Below, one piece after another: positions 32,831-45,385 of a DNA stretch of 64,000 bases. The DNA lies in NCBI GenBank assembly GCA_009792885.1, contig WMCF01000025.1:8061771-8125770 (forward strand). Reading direction: 5' to 3'. The notes under the pieces were generated by a model, which saw only the letters and a program-made list of their open reading frames with translations, was not told where the DNA came from and did not search any database. The translations under genes and the position numbers were made by a program. Within the stretch, counting starts at the first letter, position 1, and each line of letters opens with the position of its first letter. The DNA is from Eremophila alpestris peregrina (Eukaryota > Chordata > Aves > Passeriformes > Alaudidae).

Positions 32831-35800
32831 ACCTCTTACATGGGGTGTAGGTTCACCCAGATAACTTTGGACATGGGCTTCAGATATTGAGAAGATATTC
32901 CCCAAGGAAACCTGCAAATGAGGAGGGCGCCCAGTAGAGGTTACCCAAAGCTTGCACACTGGGGAGTCTCAGCTGTTTGTTGGTGCCTCTGGTATCTCCA
33001 GCATTATGTGATGTCTGCGGTCTTTTGCTTTCCTGACACTTTGTGCTTCCTCAAATGTTCAATATTACACATATTTGGAAGGGATGGATTGGGGGAGGGG
33101 ATTTAATGGACCACTGCTGCCATCTATCCAATAGAACCTTTTCCCTAATGTTTGCTTTAAAAATTGCCACATTTGTTTCCTAATAAACCTTCCATGTTGA
33201 AATTGAACAGTATTTTTCCATTATAAGACTTTCAGCACAGCATCTTAAGCACTGGTATGTGACTACATGTGATTTGTGCTCCTGCTTTGTTTTGGTCCAA
33301 AGCCAGATTAATCGCCTAAAAGAAAATATTTAAGGCATGGTATGAACTTCTGAAATTCAGTACATCTGGGGTAATTCATCCCCAGCAGAGCTAAATTAAA
33401 AATAAACTGGTTGACTGTGAGTCAGGCTGCAAAAAACGGGTGCATGCAGGCTCCAGAAAGACAGAGTATACATGCCAGCTGGCCTAATAAAGCACATTTT
33501 GTTTTATACTTTTACTGCTGGGCTTGTGCAAGGAATGATTACACTGCTATTTTTTGAGTCATTTATTGAGGCTCTGCAGAACTGGAGAAAAGTCAGCTTT
33601 GATCTGAAAAGAGATCCAGGTAATTGTGAGTTTCAGATGATCACCTGTATTTCCAAGACATCTGAAGAGAATGGTTGATACTTACTTGTAACATTGATGG
33701 GCAGAGTAGACAGTATGATTTTCTGTTTTATGGCAATAATTCCAATGGCAGCATTGAGGTTGGAATTCTTTCTTTCTTTTCTGGCACATCCATTGCAATA
33801 AAGAGTAAAGCAGCCAGGACTCAGCAATGGAAAAACCTTTTCCTGTGAATTTCAGAAATAATTGCTATAAAATCCTCATTTTTAATAGAAGACTCTCTTT
33901 GTCTCTTAATTAACTTAATTTTTTGTCTCTGAAGTCATACTGCGCAATATCTGCACTCTGGGTTGTCCTCTGCAGAGGATATACCCTTCTTTTTCTCTGA
34001 CAGAGCATTCAGTACCAAGAGATGGAATATTATTGTTCTCTTCAGCACTGATACCAGTAAACTCCTAGTGAATGTGATGGAGATAGCCATGTCAGCTTTG
34101 GCTTTGTTTAATTCCAGGTTCAAATAATGCCCTGTCAAGGGAAACAAAAAATACACACTCATGATATACACACCTCCAGCACCGGTCGTGAGGAAGACAG
34201 GAGAACCTGTGTGCCTCCTCTTTCTTATCACCACCCATGCAGGGGGGAGTGTGTGTAAATCATTCTCCAGGCAAGCCAGCAAATAAGCAATCAATGATCA
34301 ATGTAGCATACACAGATTTTTCTTGCTGTGAATCTGCCCTTGGCATATTCATCAGCCTTTTTTTTTTAAGAAAGGAGGAGAAGGATCATTAAAGCAGGTA
34401 TAATGAGTATTGGTTTTCAGTATACGTGGTTTTCATTCTCAGATTTTTGTCTCCCTGCTGCATGCTAGGGTTGAGAAGATTCCTTGGCAGGGTGCCTGTG
34501 ATTCATTGCCTGGATTGTTCAGAGTAAACACAGTGGCTTTCCTGAGACAGACAGCCCAGTTTATCTCTGCTGGCAAACTGTAGCAGAGGAATACAATAAA
34601 GGCAGTTCTGCCACAGGTGGACTTACTTTCTGAGGATGCAGAGGATGCTTTCACTGCTATCAGGTGCTGTGGACTCTGCTGTCTTGCAGCCAGTTTTAAT
34701 TTGTGACTGAAGTTCGATAAAAATTCCACCAAAGTCAGCAATATGGGAAATGTGCTGAACAAACATGGTCAGTCACCTGCTTTGAAGGATGCATGCTTTC
34801 TGGCCAGCTTATGTTGCTGGTGAGATACTGTTTTGGAGATTGCTGTGGGCATCTGCCTCCAGTGATTTCTGTGACCTCTTTGGGAGGGTGTGTACCCATG
34901 CTGCATGCTGCTGAGGATATCAACAGCTTCCTGCACTCCTCAAACACTCTTAACATGTTACACAAATACAGCATCATTAATCACTCATTGCCCAGGCCGT
35001 GGGCAGTTACAGCATCAGAGAAAACATTTTGATGGTGTTTACAATGCCTGCCACTTTTAAGGTGGGGAATGATAAAAAGGGCAAAAGGCTTCTGGAAAAA
35101 GCAGCCTGTATGGTGTTAAAAGAAGTTGTCTGACATTATCTTGTAGAAAGAAGAAAACTAAGGATAGCACAGATTTGCTAGGGGGAAAAATTCTAATTGC
35201 TTTAGAGGAAATTGTTACTCTAATTAAAATAAGGCAAAATATGAATATCAGAACTGAACAGGGGTGGAACTTCTGAACAAATAATACTGTCAATGAGCAG
35301 AAATTTGTACTTGGACACCAGTATGCAGTTCTTACCTCCTAAATTAGATCATGAGTGCATGGCACAACCTCTCCATAACTCGAGTCTTTTTGTGAAATCA
35401 CTGGTGAAAAAATTACAACGTTAAGGGTGAAACATAACATAAACCCATTGTATCCTTGTTACAGATGACTAAATACATTATTTGCAGTGTGTCATCTTCA
35501 TTGTGTCATGAATGAATAATTATTGCTGTGATCCACTGTTGTTTGTTCTTTGTTTTCTAGTCCAGCTTACACCTGACATCTCATTTCTGCAATTTTTTTA
35601 CATTCAATTTGTTCTACTTACCTGCCATTAACTTTATACTTCTTTGCTCTGTTCTCACAGTTTTATTTTCCCTGAGTGGGTCAGAGACAGAACACAGGAA
35701 CTATAGCTATATTTTCTCTTTTTATTTTTGTGGTTGTATTCTTCTTCTCCTGTGGACATGCCTCAATAGCATCTCTATCATACAGAAAGAGGGCAAATAA

Positions 35801-36784
35801 AGAGATACCCAAAGCATGACCTTTGTAAGGAGAGTTGAAAGTATCATGACTATTCAAAAGTAAGTTAAAGATTGCTTCAAAATAAAACAGTAGGAGCTAA
35901 AGCAAAATGAGGCTGTCCATTGATTTAAGTTGAGAACCATTTTAGAAGAGCTGAAAATGATTGCAAGTCTAGAGACTGTTTAACAAATTTAACCTCAAGC
36001 ACTTCTATTTATCATTTTTGGCTGGTAGAATTAGCTTCATTTCAGAAGCAATGACAGATGGACTTCTTGATTTATGATATATTTCAGCTGAGGCCTTAAA
36101 TAGCTTCTTAAAAGCCTTGTAGCAGAAATCTTATATATTGATCTATGGGAGGTTTGATCTCCAACAGAAGGTAAGGCAAATTCCTCATGTAGCCACTAAG
36201 TCACATTTTATAAAGAAGATTCATCAATCTTGATGCTCTGTTTATTGGTTTTTTTTTAGAGAGATATAATCTTTTGTAGTGATACTGTTGTTAATAAGAT
36301 TAAAAAAAAAAACAAACCCAACCAAACCATCAATGATTGTGAAAATGTTTTAGAGCAGCACCTTATTTTCCAAGACTGGTCATTTTGCTCCAAACTTGGA
36401 TTTATGCTTCTTTGTATGGCTTAATTGTAATGTTTTACAATGGCCATTTAACACTGGCACCACAGACTCAGAAGCTAGGCAGTGAAAGAGTTTGGGAGTT
36501 GGGATTCTGGGCCTGTCTGGGAAACTGTTATGAACATTGGTCCTTCTGCTCTCCCCAGAATAAACACATATCAGAAGTTCAAAAGATTTTTCAAGTCAGC
36601 TTAATTATTTACACTTCTGACTTTCTTGGATGCACATAGAAGATTGACCCTGTCCTTAGCATTTTAGCATTTGAGTTTATTTTATTATCTTTCACTCTTT
36701 TCCTTTCCCACTGCTTTCTCATTGTTTTTATCTATTAAAATATGTGCTAGATTTGTTTTTTGGAAAAAAAAAACAACAAAGAAA
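32831..36784. other. Intergenic sequence, no gene recognised
   Basis: Unique sequence with moderate GC around 34.4-35.0 kb. Open frames at 33935-34294 (-) and 34439-34762 (-) exceed 100 residues but show no known domain. It includes an A-rich stretch with CAAACC units at 36301-36330. Confidence 0.65.
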
Positions 36785-37455
36785 GATTTTAGAGACCTTG
36801 CCCACTCATGTAAGGATGCTATAAAGGACATCAAAGAGCATCAGGAACTAACACTTGCAAGTGATGGTGAGGGCATCAAGAACACTCTAAATCAGTAGCA
36901 AAAGGCTGATCAAAGAAAACATGGCCCATTGCTGAGTAGGGCAGGTGCTCTGGTGCTATTTGAAACACACTGGGTGGAGATACTTGGTTCTGTTTTGCCT
37001 CAGTCTTCAGCAGCACTGTCTTCCAAGCTTCTCTCCTTAAAGAGAAGGAACTGCCAACAGTGGATCAGGAATCATCTGAGATCAATTCATTCACACCCAC
37101 AAGACTGGATAGGCTGCTTTGAAGCACTGAATAGAGTGGGGAAGATCCCCAGTGGCTGACAGAAGAACAAATGTTCACCAGCTTAATTTCAAACTAAAAG
37201 GACAACTAGAGAAGTGTCAGATTGATCAGTCTCTCTTTTTTCTCTGCAAAAATCACGGAGCGAGTCTCCTTGAAATGCGTTTTTGGGCAGAAGATTGGGA
37301 AAGTCAACATGGATTTAACAGAGGTATAGCATGTGAGTTCCTTTTAAAATAACATAACTGAATTTGTAGATAAGGAGACAGCAGTAGATGTTTCTTACCT
37401 TCACTTCAGCAAGGCTTTTGGCACTGCCATCCACAGTATTTCTGTATCTTAATTG
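36785..37455 (+). repeat. CR1 LINE ORF2 fragment, old, sense strand
   Basis: CR1-like phrases occur in the right order. TTTGCCTCAGTCTTCAGCAG lies near 36994. GGGGAAGATCCCCAGTGG and GTCAACATGGATTTAACAGA follow. GATGTTTCTTACCTTCACTT CAGCAAGGCTTTTGGCACT comes last and corresponds to the Leu-Asp-Phe-Ser-Lys-Ala-Phe-Asp motif. Many stops and indels; not functional. Confidence 0.68.
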
Positions 37456-37734
37456 TTATGAGTCTACCCTGGCCAGCTGCTAAGCACCACACAATCCTTC
37501 TTCCCCAGCAGGACTGGAGAGAGAACAGCAAGAGCAAAAGTGAAGGAATTCATCAATCAAGATCAACAATTTAGCAAGTGAAGGAAAGAAGTGGGTAAAC
37601 CAACCCCACACCAATGGTGCAAAGGCTCCCCACACCTCCCAGCTCAGCAATGTCTCACAGCCCTCTGAGCAACAGCTGCCTGAGAAAACTGAGGGTGTGA
37701 AGAGCAGTTCTGCAGTGGAAGACATAGATGTTTT
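37456..37734. other. Unassigned segment between two CR1 pieces
   Basis: About 280 bases that do not read as CR1 and separate two CR1 sense fragments. It may be an insertion or a strongly diverged part of the same element. No family recognised. Confidence 0.4.
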
Positions 37735-37955
37735 GGTAGACCCCAGCTAAACATATCAGTGTGCCCTGGTAGCAAAGAAGGTCCAAGAGTTTACTGGATT
37801 GTACTATCAGCCAGTAGGTTGAGGGAAGCAACCCTTTACTCAGTATTTCTAAGACCACACCTAGAATAGTGTCCTGTTTTGGCTCCTTAATTCAGGAAAG
37901 ACTGTGTTGGAAGGACCTAATAGGAATTGTCTCAAGATTAAGAAAAAAAAAAACC
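37735..37955 (+). repeat. CR1 LINE 3' ORF2 fragment, old, sense strand
   Basis: CCCTGGTAGCAAAGAAGGTC, CAGCCAGTAGGTTGAGGGAA and AAGACCACACCTAGAATAGT follow the CR1 consensus order just upstream of its 3' UTR. Probably the continuation of the fragment at 36785-37455. It ends at an A-rich CCAACC stretch. Confidence 0.65.
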
Positions 37956-40900
37956 CAACCAAACAGAAAAACCCAGCAGGACAGCAGGATGTAAGTGAGT
38001 TTAAACCCCTACCAGGATATTAATACATGGAATTAGCCATGATTTTTCTTTCATTATGAGGCAAATGGTTTGCTGAAGAGCATGGATGTTACTGCCTAAG
38101 CCAAGCATTGTTTCTGCACAGATCATCACCTGTAGGGAATTCCAAACTACCGAGGCAAATCAACTTTGATACACTTTAGATTGCCTCCTGAGTGCCATTA
38201 GATGGCTACAGGCTGCCTGTATCATGTTTGATATATGCTTGCAGGATTGTGCTGAGCCAAAACAACCACGCGTGAGACCAGCTGTGAGTACAAAAAAACC
38301 ATGTACCTGCTGCACAAAAGCATTTGAATGTTCAAACTTAAGTCTATTTGTCTACAACTATTGCTTCTTTTGTGAGAGACAATAAAAAGTGTTGCTCTGG
38401 TTTTCTGAACCCTGTCAATAAGGATGCACAGCAGGGTGGATAAAAGCTATCTTACAAACCGGTAATGTAATTTTCTTTAAATGGGGGAACCAACTTTCCT
38501 GATTTTTCAATGGTTTTGTCTTAATCTTTGAGAAACAAAAATGTGAGGAGAAAGAGAATGTAAGGTATAAAATTAAATAAACAACTAATTTCTTGTGTTT
38601 CACTCCTGAGCTTCTGTTTATCTTTGCATGGAAACAAGCAGCTCTGGAGTGCTGCCCTTGCAGTGGGCACTGCTTTAGGCAAGGCTGGTCAGCACCCAGG
38701 TTCAGGTCTCCAGGTCACAGGTAACAATAAAAAGACTGAATATTCAGTTGTTATTGAAGTAAAGTGTCCTCAGATTCTTCCCTAGGGAGGTTTCTCTTTT
38801 GCCTCCAACAGTCTAAAAGCTGTTAATTTCATCACTGCCCCTGAGGGCTGGTATTTGATCCATTCCACTAGGTAAACTGGAAAATACTAACAGTGAAATT
38901 CCAGATATTCTGTATTTTAATTGACCTATTTATTTTTCTTATTTCAAGAGAAAAAAAGGTGAAGCACTAAACAGAAGATCATAATTCCTTATTTGGTTGA
39001 GGTTTAAGGGTGGTATAATTCTTACTTCCCATCAGTTAACATTACTTGCCTGTTAACATTATTGCTCCATGAAGTGCTTGCTCTGGGTCCTACGTAGTAG
39101 AAGCCCATTAGGTACAACCACACAGAAACATATGTGCAAAAATCAGACCTCTGTGATATAGACTCAGTGAGTTGGTGTTAAGCCTTCAGGGAGCAAAAAT
39201 ATTGTTTGTTCCATCTCCAGCATGAGATGCTTCAGGAGCTGTACATCGATTTTCCCCCAGAATGCCCAGTCTGTATGAGAGACCTCTATCAGAGTCAGCC
39301 ATGCTGCTGCATAAAGGTCTGCATAAAGCTTCCTTCTGTGCTGAACTAGACTGAACTAGACTGCCCGGACATATCTAATGTGAACACAAGGGTGCAGCCT
39401 TTTCACTTGGCAAGATCGTCATTTTCAGTGATATTACTTTAGAAATAGAGGGGGAAATAAGCCAGCCATCAGTTATTGACCTTCATTTCGTAAAAGTAAA
39501 CCATGGCCACCTCTTCTGTTCCCACACAGGGGAGAACAAATTTGCCCATAATCTCTATTTCCACATTTTGAGTAATAAAGAAGTGTGGTCTGCATAAGAT
39601 TGTAGTCTGAATCTTCCTCCACTGTTAGGTATGGCTTTTTTTGTCTGTCTTCAGTAATATTTTAAGAACTCCATCTTAGCTCTTAGCAGGACTGCAATCT
39701 TTTGCAAGTAAAGTTAAAATCAACCACTGGCTTGTGGAAGATGTTTCTGCAGAAGAGCATCAGAGGAATGGTTTATGGTCCTATTTCTTTGCATGGGAAA
39801 ACCATATGCTTTCTACCTGTGAATAAAATTAAAAAACAAAATAAACAAACAAATAAAAAACCAACAGGAAAATGCAACACAAATGAAAGCGCTCAGTTAC
39901 AATGTATCTAGTTATCTTCTCAGATATGGTTTTGGATGATGCAAGAAGAAGAAACAGGTGATGCCAGAATGTCTATGGATAGTTTAGAGAGAGCACTACC
40001 TTCTTAAGGTGTACGTACAGTTTGAGTACTGGAAAAGAAAATTCTAGATTTAAAATGTGTTCCATTTTTATTACCTTTATAATAATATAAAGGTAATAAA
40101 TTACTTATAATTGTTAAGGCCAACTATAATTGTTAAGGCTCATCTGCCTTCAGGTACTTAGTCATCAGTGTACAATTTTGTAGCTCCAATACTGAGCAGC
40201 AAGTTTTACCTGCATGTATCCTTCTTTTTGCTTACTGGAAATGTAAGAGGTTGGGCTGAGAGACAGAAGGGAAATGATCCTTAAAACTCAGAAGAATTTA
40301 CATAATCCAGATTGATTTAAATATGGATTGGAAAGTTAAATGTTCTCAATTATTTACAAAAATAAGGTTTGGAAATGTTAAGTATTGTTCTTGTGGTAAA
40401 GCTTATACAGCTGTTTTCATTCACAAAGCTGTTGTCATTCACATTTAAGATAGGAAACAAACATGTCTAATATTTGGAATAATTAATTTTGAGTTCTGTG
40501 AGGCTAGAAAGGGCTAAATATTTGTGTGTGTGTTGCAGTCAAATGGTTGCACTGCTTTGAAATATAGCAAAAATCAGCTAAAATTCAAAATTTGAGCCTT
40601 GGCACATAATAACCTAAATATACCAATCAAATTTGTATTTATTTATTTTGCATCTCTTTATTATTTTCATTTTTTAACAGCAATTGCATTAGTGAATGAC
40701 ATTTTCCCCTTTCTTATTTTCTCACTATGCTTTCCAGACTTTGAGTCAGCAGTTTAAATATCTATCAGTGAAATAAGGAAAAGTACTCTGCACACCATAG
40801 TATTATGTGGTATTAGCAACATAAAAAACTCAAGGCTGTGTAAAATCTTATGTGCAAAGCCTGATAAATTAAGTAATAACATTTCCTATACATTAAAATA

Positions 40901-42724
40901 GAAAAGTTGCAGCTGAATGGCAGATGAACCCATGAACCCATGCACCTATTATGTTGCAGTATGATTCTGAAAGCAGTCAGGTTTTGCTAACTGAGCCAAA
41001 GCTGCAATCTTTACACCCTGTACACCCCTGTTCTCAAATATTCCTCAAGTACTCCACAAAAAGCTGAGAAGCCTCAGACAGCACTGAAATGACTGTGTTC
41101 ACTTTCACAGTTCTAGTGTGGAAAAGGGCCTCTTGGACATTTAGTCATACTATTCTTGTGAAAAAACATTGAGTATGTAATAAAAAGGGAAATTTCTGCA
41201 GTTTTTCTTTCACTTAGGGGCAATGAACAAATGCAACTGTTTAAGTTACAAGCCTTCAACTTGTAAGTCTTAAGCTTGTAATTCCTTCTAGGAGCTTTCT
41301 GCTACTCAGAATTCCTGTTTGAAGAGTGTCATAACCACTTCACAATCACTTAACTTGGGTCCTGGAGGTTGGTAAGAGCTATTGGTAACCATGTGCTACC
41401 TGAGTCAGGCACATTTCATAAAACAACTCTTCAAGAAATCTTTGGACACAAACAGCTGTAATAAATCTGGTTGCTTGAGTGCTGGCAGCCTGCTGCTTCT
41501 TTCATTTCCATGCTAACCATGCATATGATAGCTCATCCAAAAAACATATCTCACAATTTTGCATTGTCAGACTCACAACAATGGATTCATGGGGACTGTG
41601 TGCTTTCAACTGGTGATGTTTTTGACTGCAGAGAAACACCAAAACTGAACAAAATAAATAATAAAATATCCAAGAATGAAAGCTTTTACAGCTGTCACTT
41701 GTGATGATCTTAAGTTATCTTCAAAGAAAGTTTTTTAGGTGATTACTGCACTGAAAATATTATGTGAATACTTCTTATATCGATAGCAGACACTAATTCA
41801 CAGGACTGGATTGTGGGAATTCTCTCTCATCTGTTTACAAAGAATTTACAAGCCATTTTTCTGGCTTTAAATTCTGCAATAAGCCTGCTCTTCTGTACTG
41901 ATCTCAAGTGTCAGCTTGCTGCTGTCAGTGATTATCAGCTGCCTTTACTGCTGTTTAGTTTCTTTAGGTTTAGTATTCGGTGTTATCGGCCTGGTGAATC
42001 GACAAATGTGACAGATGTTGTGTCTGTGCTTGCTGCAGCCATAGATAACCACCTAGTCTCTGTAACTCAAGGGGAGATCACTCTATCACAGCATTTCATT
42101 CTGCTCAACCTGTTTTCTCTGCAAAGGGAGAATTTCCCAATACTGACCTCAGCATAACATATTCCCAGTTAATAACGGGACCGATTCAATGCCATGCTGC
42201 AAATTTATCGCAGCATAATCTCTGTTTATTGCTTTCAGTCATTTTGCAAAGTCTGCATTAAACAGCCTTTTCACTTGCAAAGTGACTGAAAATCTTTACA
42301 AGATAATAAAGGGAAATTTAAATTGAATGCTGTTGTTAGGTGAAGACTATTGACTGTTTCCTTCAGGCCTGGGATAGGAACTGACATAGGATTCTTACTT
42401 CATCCATCTGGGTGCTCCTTTTCCATCCTGGGAAAGTATCTTAATCCATCTCTGCACTGGTCCTCCTGACCACAAAAGGTTCTCTGATGGCAAAACAATT
42501 GCCCTCTAAATTGAAGTGTTCATTAGAAAATTCTGGAATAACCCCTGAAGTTCACACCTACAGTTTGGTGCTATTACTTTGCTCTGGAAGGAGGATGCCT
42601 CTCTGCACGTCTCAGGCTGCAGGGTGTGTGCCTGGAACCCCTCACTAGGCCAGGGAAATGGGAGGCAGTCTCAAAGCAGGCAGGACATGGGGACTTACTG
42701 GGGATCTGTGCTGCCAAGTGGGAG
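37956..42724. other. Intergenic sequence, no gene recognised
   Basis: Mostly unique AT-rich DNA. It holds a perfect hairpin and adjacent direct repeat (40067-40139) and a segment with retained CpG (about 41805-42330) that may be a conserved non-coding element. The last 150 bases, GC-richer, may be part of a repeat I cannot name. Confidence 0.6.
40067..40100. repeat. Perfect inverted repeat, 15-base arms, 4-base loop
   Basis: TTTATTACCTTTATA at 40067-40081, loop ATAA, and the exact reverse complement at 40086-40100. Followed at once by a 15-base direct repeat, TATAATTGTTAAGGC, at 40106-40120 and 40125-40139. Confidence 0.93.
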
Positions 42725-43368
42725 AACTGTGGGACACAGTGTAAGACAGGCCAGTGCCCAGTAGCCTGGGCTGCATCCAAAGCAGCGTGGCCAGCAGGGT
42801 CTGCAGGTGGGGTCTCACCAGAGGGAGGGGATTCTGCCCCTCTAGTCTGCTCTGGTGAGACCTCATCTGCTGTGCTGCGCCCAATTCTGGGGTCCCCAGC
42901 ACAGGAAGGACTGAGTTCAGGGGAGGATTTAGTCCAGAGAAGGGCCTCAAAGATGATCAGAGGGATGGAGCACCTGTTCAATGAACACAGGCTGAGAGAG
43001 GTGGGGCTGTTTGGCCTGAAGAACAGACGACCTTATTCCAGCCTTTCAGTGCCTAAAGGGGGCCTACAGGAAAGCAGGAGAGGGATTTTTTACAGGGGAA
43101 TATAGTAATAAGACAAGAGAGAATGGTTTTTAACTGGAAGAGTGTGGATTTATATTAGACCTTAGGAAGAAATTCTTCACTGTAAGGATGGTGAGGCACA
43201 GGAACAGGTTGCCCAGAGATGCTTCAGCCCTGGAAATGTCAAAGGCCAAGTTGGATGGAGCTTTGAGAAACCAGGTATAGTAGAAGGTCTCCTTGCCTGT
43301 GGCAGGGAAGGTAGAATTAGATGGTCTTTAGGATCCCTTGAAACCCAAACCATTCTAAGATTTGAATT
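42725..43368 (+). repeat. CR1 LINE 3' end, sense strand
   Basis: Continuous CR1 consensus order. AGCCTGGGCTGCATCCAAAG AGCGTGGCCAGCAGGG-like sequence comes first. AAGATGATCAGAGGGATGGA, AAAGGGGGCCTACAGGAAAG and AGGAAGAAATTCTTCACTGT follow. CAGGTTGCCCAGAGATGCTT comes next and the tail ends CCATTCTAAGATTTG. It is a 5'-truncated copy of about 645 bases with small indels. The 159-residue open frame across it is an LTR-free LINE remnant, not a gene. Confidence 0.93.
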
Positions 43369-44774
43369 ATTGATGATTTCCAGTTGGACATACTCCTTGA
43401 GTATAGGCTTTCATCTGCATCTTGTCTCTCTGAGAGAGGTCACGGTTCCTGTGCATAATCTCCCAAATTTTCATTTCTCTGTCTCAGGTGCTGCTGTTTC
43501 TTCTGCCTTTATGGAACATTATATTCAATCAGAACCATGAAATATTGGTGTGGGAAAAGTTTGCAATTTAGGGTACAGAGATCTGTTACTGCCTATTTCT
43601 GTAAATCTGTGTGGGCAAGGAAAATCCTACTGCAAATGGAGCATTTAAAAATGCTGAGTGGAATTTGAAATGCAGTGGTGGAATCTCTGTTTTGGAGCTT
43701 TTTGGAATGTGCCTGAACTAGATCTTAAACAACCTGATCAAGAAGCTGAAATATAATTTAGAGAGAATATGTATGACAGAGCATATGACTGTGAGTATTT
43801 CTTATCAGCTGTCATCACTGCTGCAGGGAAAGGGGTTGAGGCTGACTAAAACAACTCTGTCAGGGTTTCAACAGTCTATCTCCTAAAGTGAGGAAATAGA
43901 AACTGCTGTTTCCAACAAATAAAGGGCTTGCTTTTCTTATCAAGTCTTTTTTATTCTTTTACAGTTGGAGTCCATTTCCATCATGAGTTACACAGAAATA
44001 TATAGTTCATAGTCCTTTTTTTCACTAGAATGTTTTTGAAGCTCACCATTTGATCTTGAAAATTCTGTCTATTTAAATGTGTGCTTTAATTTTTATTCTG
44101 CATTTTTCCCAAAACATAAGGGATTTAGTGTATTCAAATGATTAACAAATATTGGCAGGCAGGTCTTTGTTTTTTCAGCTTGCATGCCAGGTGTTGGCAT
44201 TATTCAATTTAAAATGATTGAGATAATGATCTCTCTCCTTGTAGCATGTTACTTTATCTAGCCTGTACAGCCCACTTTTCTCAGTCAAGTTACATGCCAT
44301 GGGAGCTTTTGATGCTGATAAATAACAAAATTGAAACACTTGAAACACTGGCTGATTTCTTTCTACCTGTGGCAAATTCAGCTTTGAAAAAATATTCTTG
44401 GGTTTAAATGTGTAAGTGCAAATTTTTCATTATATTTTTGTTAGAAGTGTGTACTAACTAGCAAAAAATAGATTCCGTGGGCTTTAAAAGGAAATGCACA
44501 TAATAATTTTTAATTGTACTCAAGTGGAACAGTGGAATCAGTTTGATTTTATATTATAAAGAAAATAATATTAGTTTAATTTTTTCTATATTTGAATGCA
44601 ATTCTTTTATATTAATAGTTAAAGCTCAGTAAAATATTTTATTATAATGAGGTTTTTGCTTTACTGTTCAGAAGATACAATTTCACAACATGTTCTTCTA
44701 GAACCACTCATGTTTTTAAGCTAGTGGATCCCTTTCCAACATTACTTTTTTCTACAGTGAAAATAAGGTAGCAT

Positions 44775-44925
44775 TGGGAATTCCTAGTTGAAAAACCTCC
44801 TTTTCCGGAGGTCTCTAGTCCAACCTCCTGCTCAGAGCACTCCTACTACAGTCAGCACTGCCTTGGGTTAACTGTGACACTGTCCTGCTGTCCTCCAGTC
44901 TTAAAAACTGCTAAGGGTAGGGAAG
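44775..44925 (-). repeat. Possible CR1 LINE 3' fragment, antisense
   Basis: CCGGAGGTCTCTAGTCCAAC CTCCTGCTCAGAGC resembles the antisense CR1 3' block that follows the tail. The remainder is diverged. Boundaries approximate. Confidence 0.5.
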
Positions 44926-45025
44926 GACACGTACCTATGCATACATCAGTATAATTTTTCAAAGTTTAGATTTCCATTTCAAATTAGATTTTATATTTCC
45001 ATTTCAAATTTGCAAAGTATAACAG

Positions 45026-45385
45026 TTATACAGAGATAATTAATGTAGCAGAGTGAATATGGTATCTAATAAATTCTGATTTAATTTTAGTGAGTTTCAC
45101 TGTTTTTTGATGATGGTCTTCTAACAAATTGTTCAGGATCTGTTCTAAATCCTTTTGAAAGCTTGGGGAAAGAGCAGATTTAGACACAGTCAGAGCCACC
45201 TGCTTTAGCATCAGCAGAAATTTTCCATGCAAGTACATTTCTAGCACAGAGTGCTGATGCACTGAAGGTGAAACACCCTGTGGAAATGTGTCAACACCAA
45301 TAAAGCTTTCAAAGAATATTAAATACCTTCCTGCTCTTGGGCCAGTTGGGCTGCCAGCCTCTTTCCTCCTCAGCAGGTCGCTCAC
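45026..45385 (-). other. Unassigned 119-residue open reading frame
   Basis: I do not recognise it. The translation contains a helical, amphipathic-looking stretch (SFQKDLEQILNNLLEDHH) and balanced composition, unlike the Cys/Ser/Phe-rich frames typical of AT-rich noise here. It has no clear splice or promoter context. It could be a chance frame, a lineage-specific exon or a decayed pseudogene. Confidence 0.2.

Noticed and set aside
32555..32959. 134-residue - strand open frame
   Set aside because: It lies largely antisense to a decayed CR1 reverse transcriptase fragment.
42626..43105. 159-residue open frame
   Set aside because: Most of it overlies the CR1 3' end at 42725-43368; it is a LINE remnant read through.
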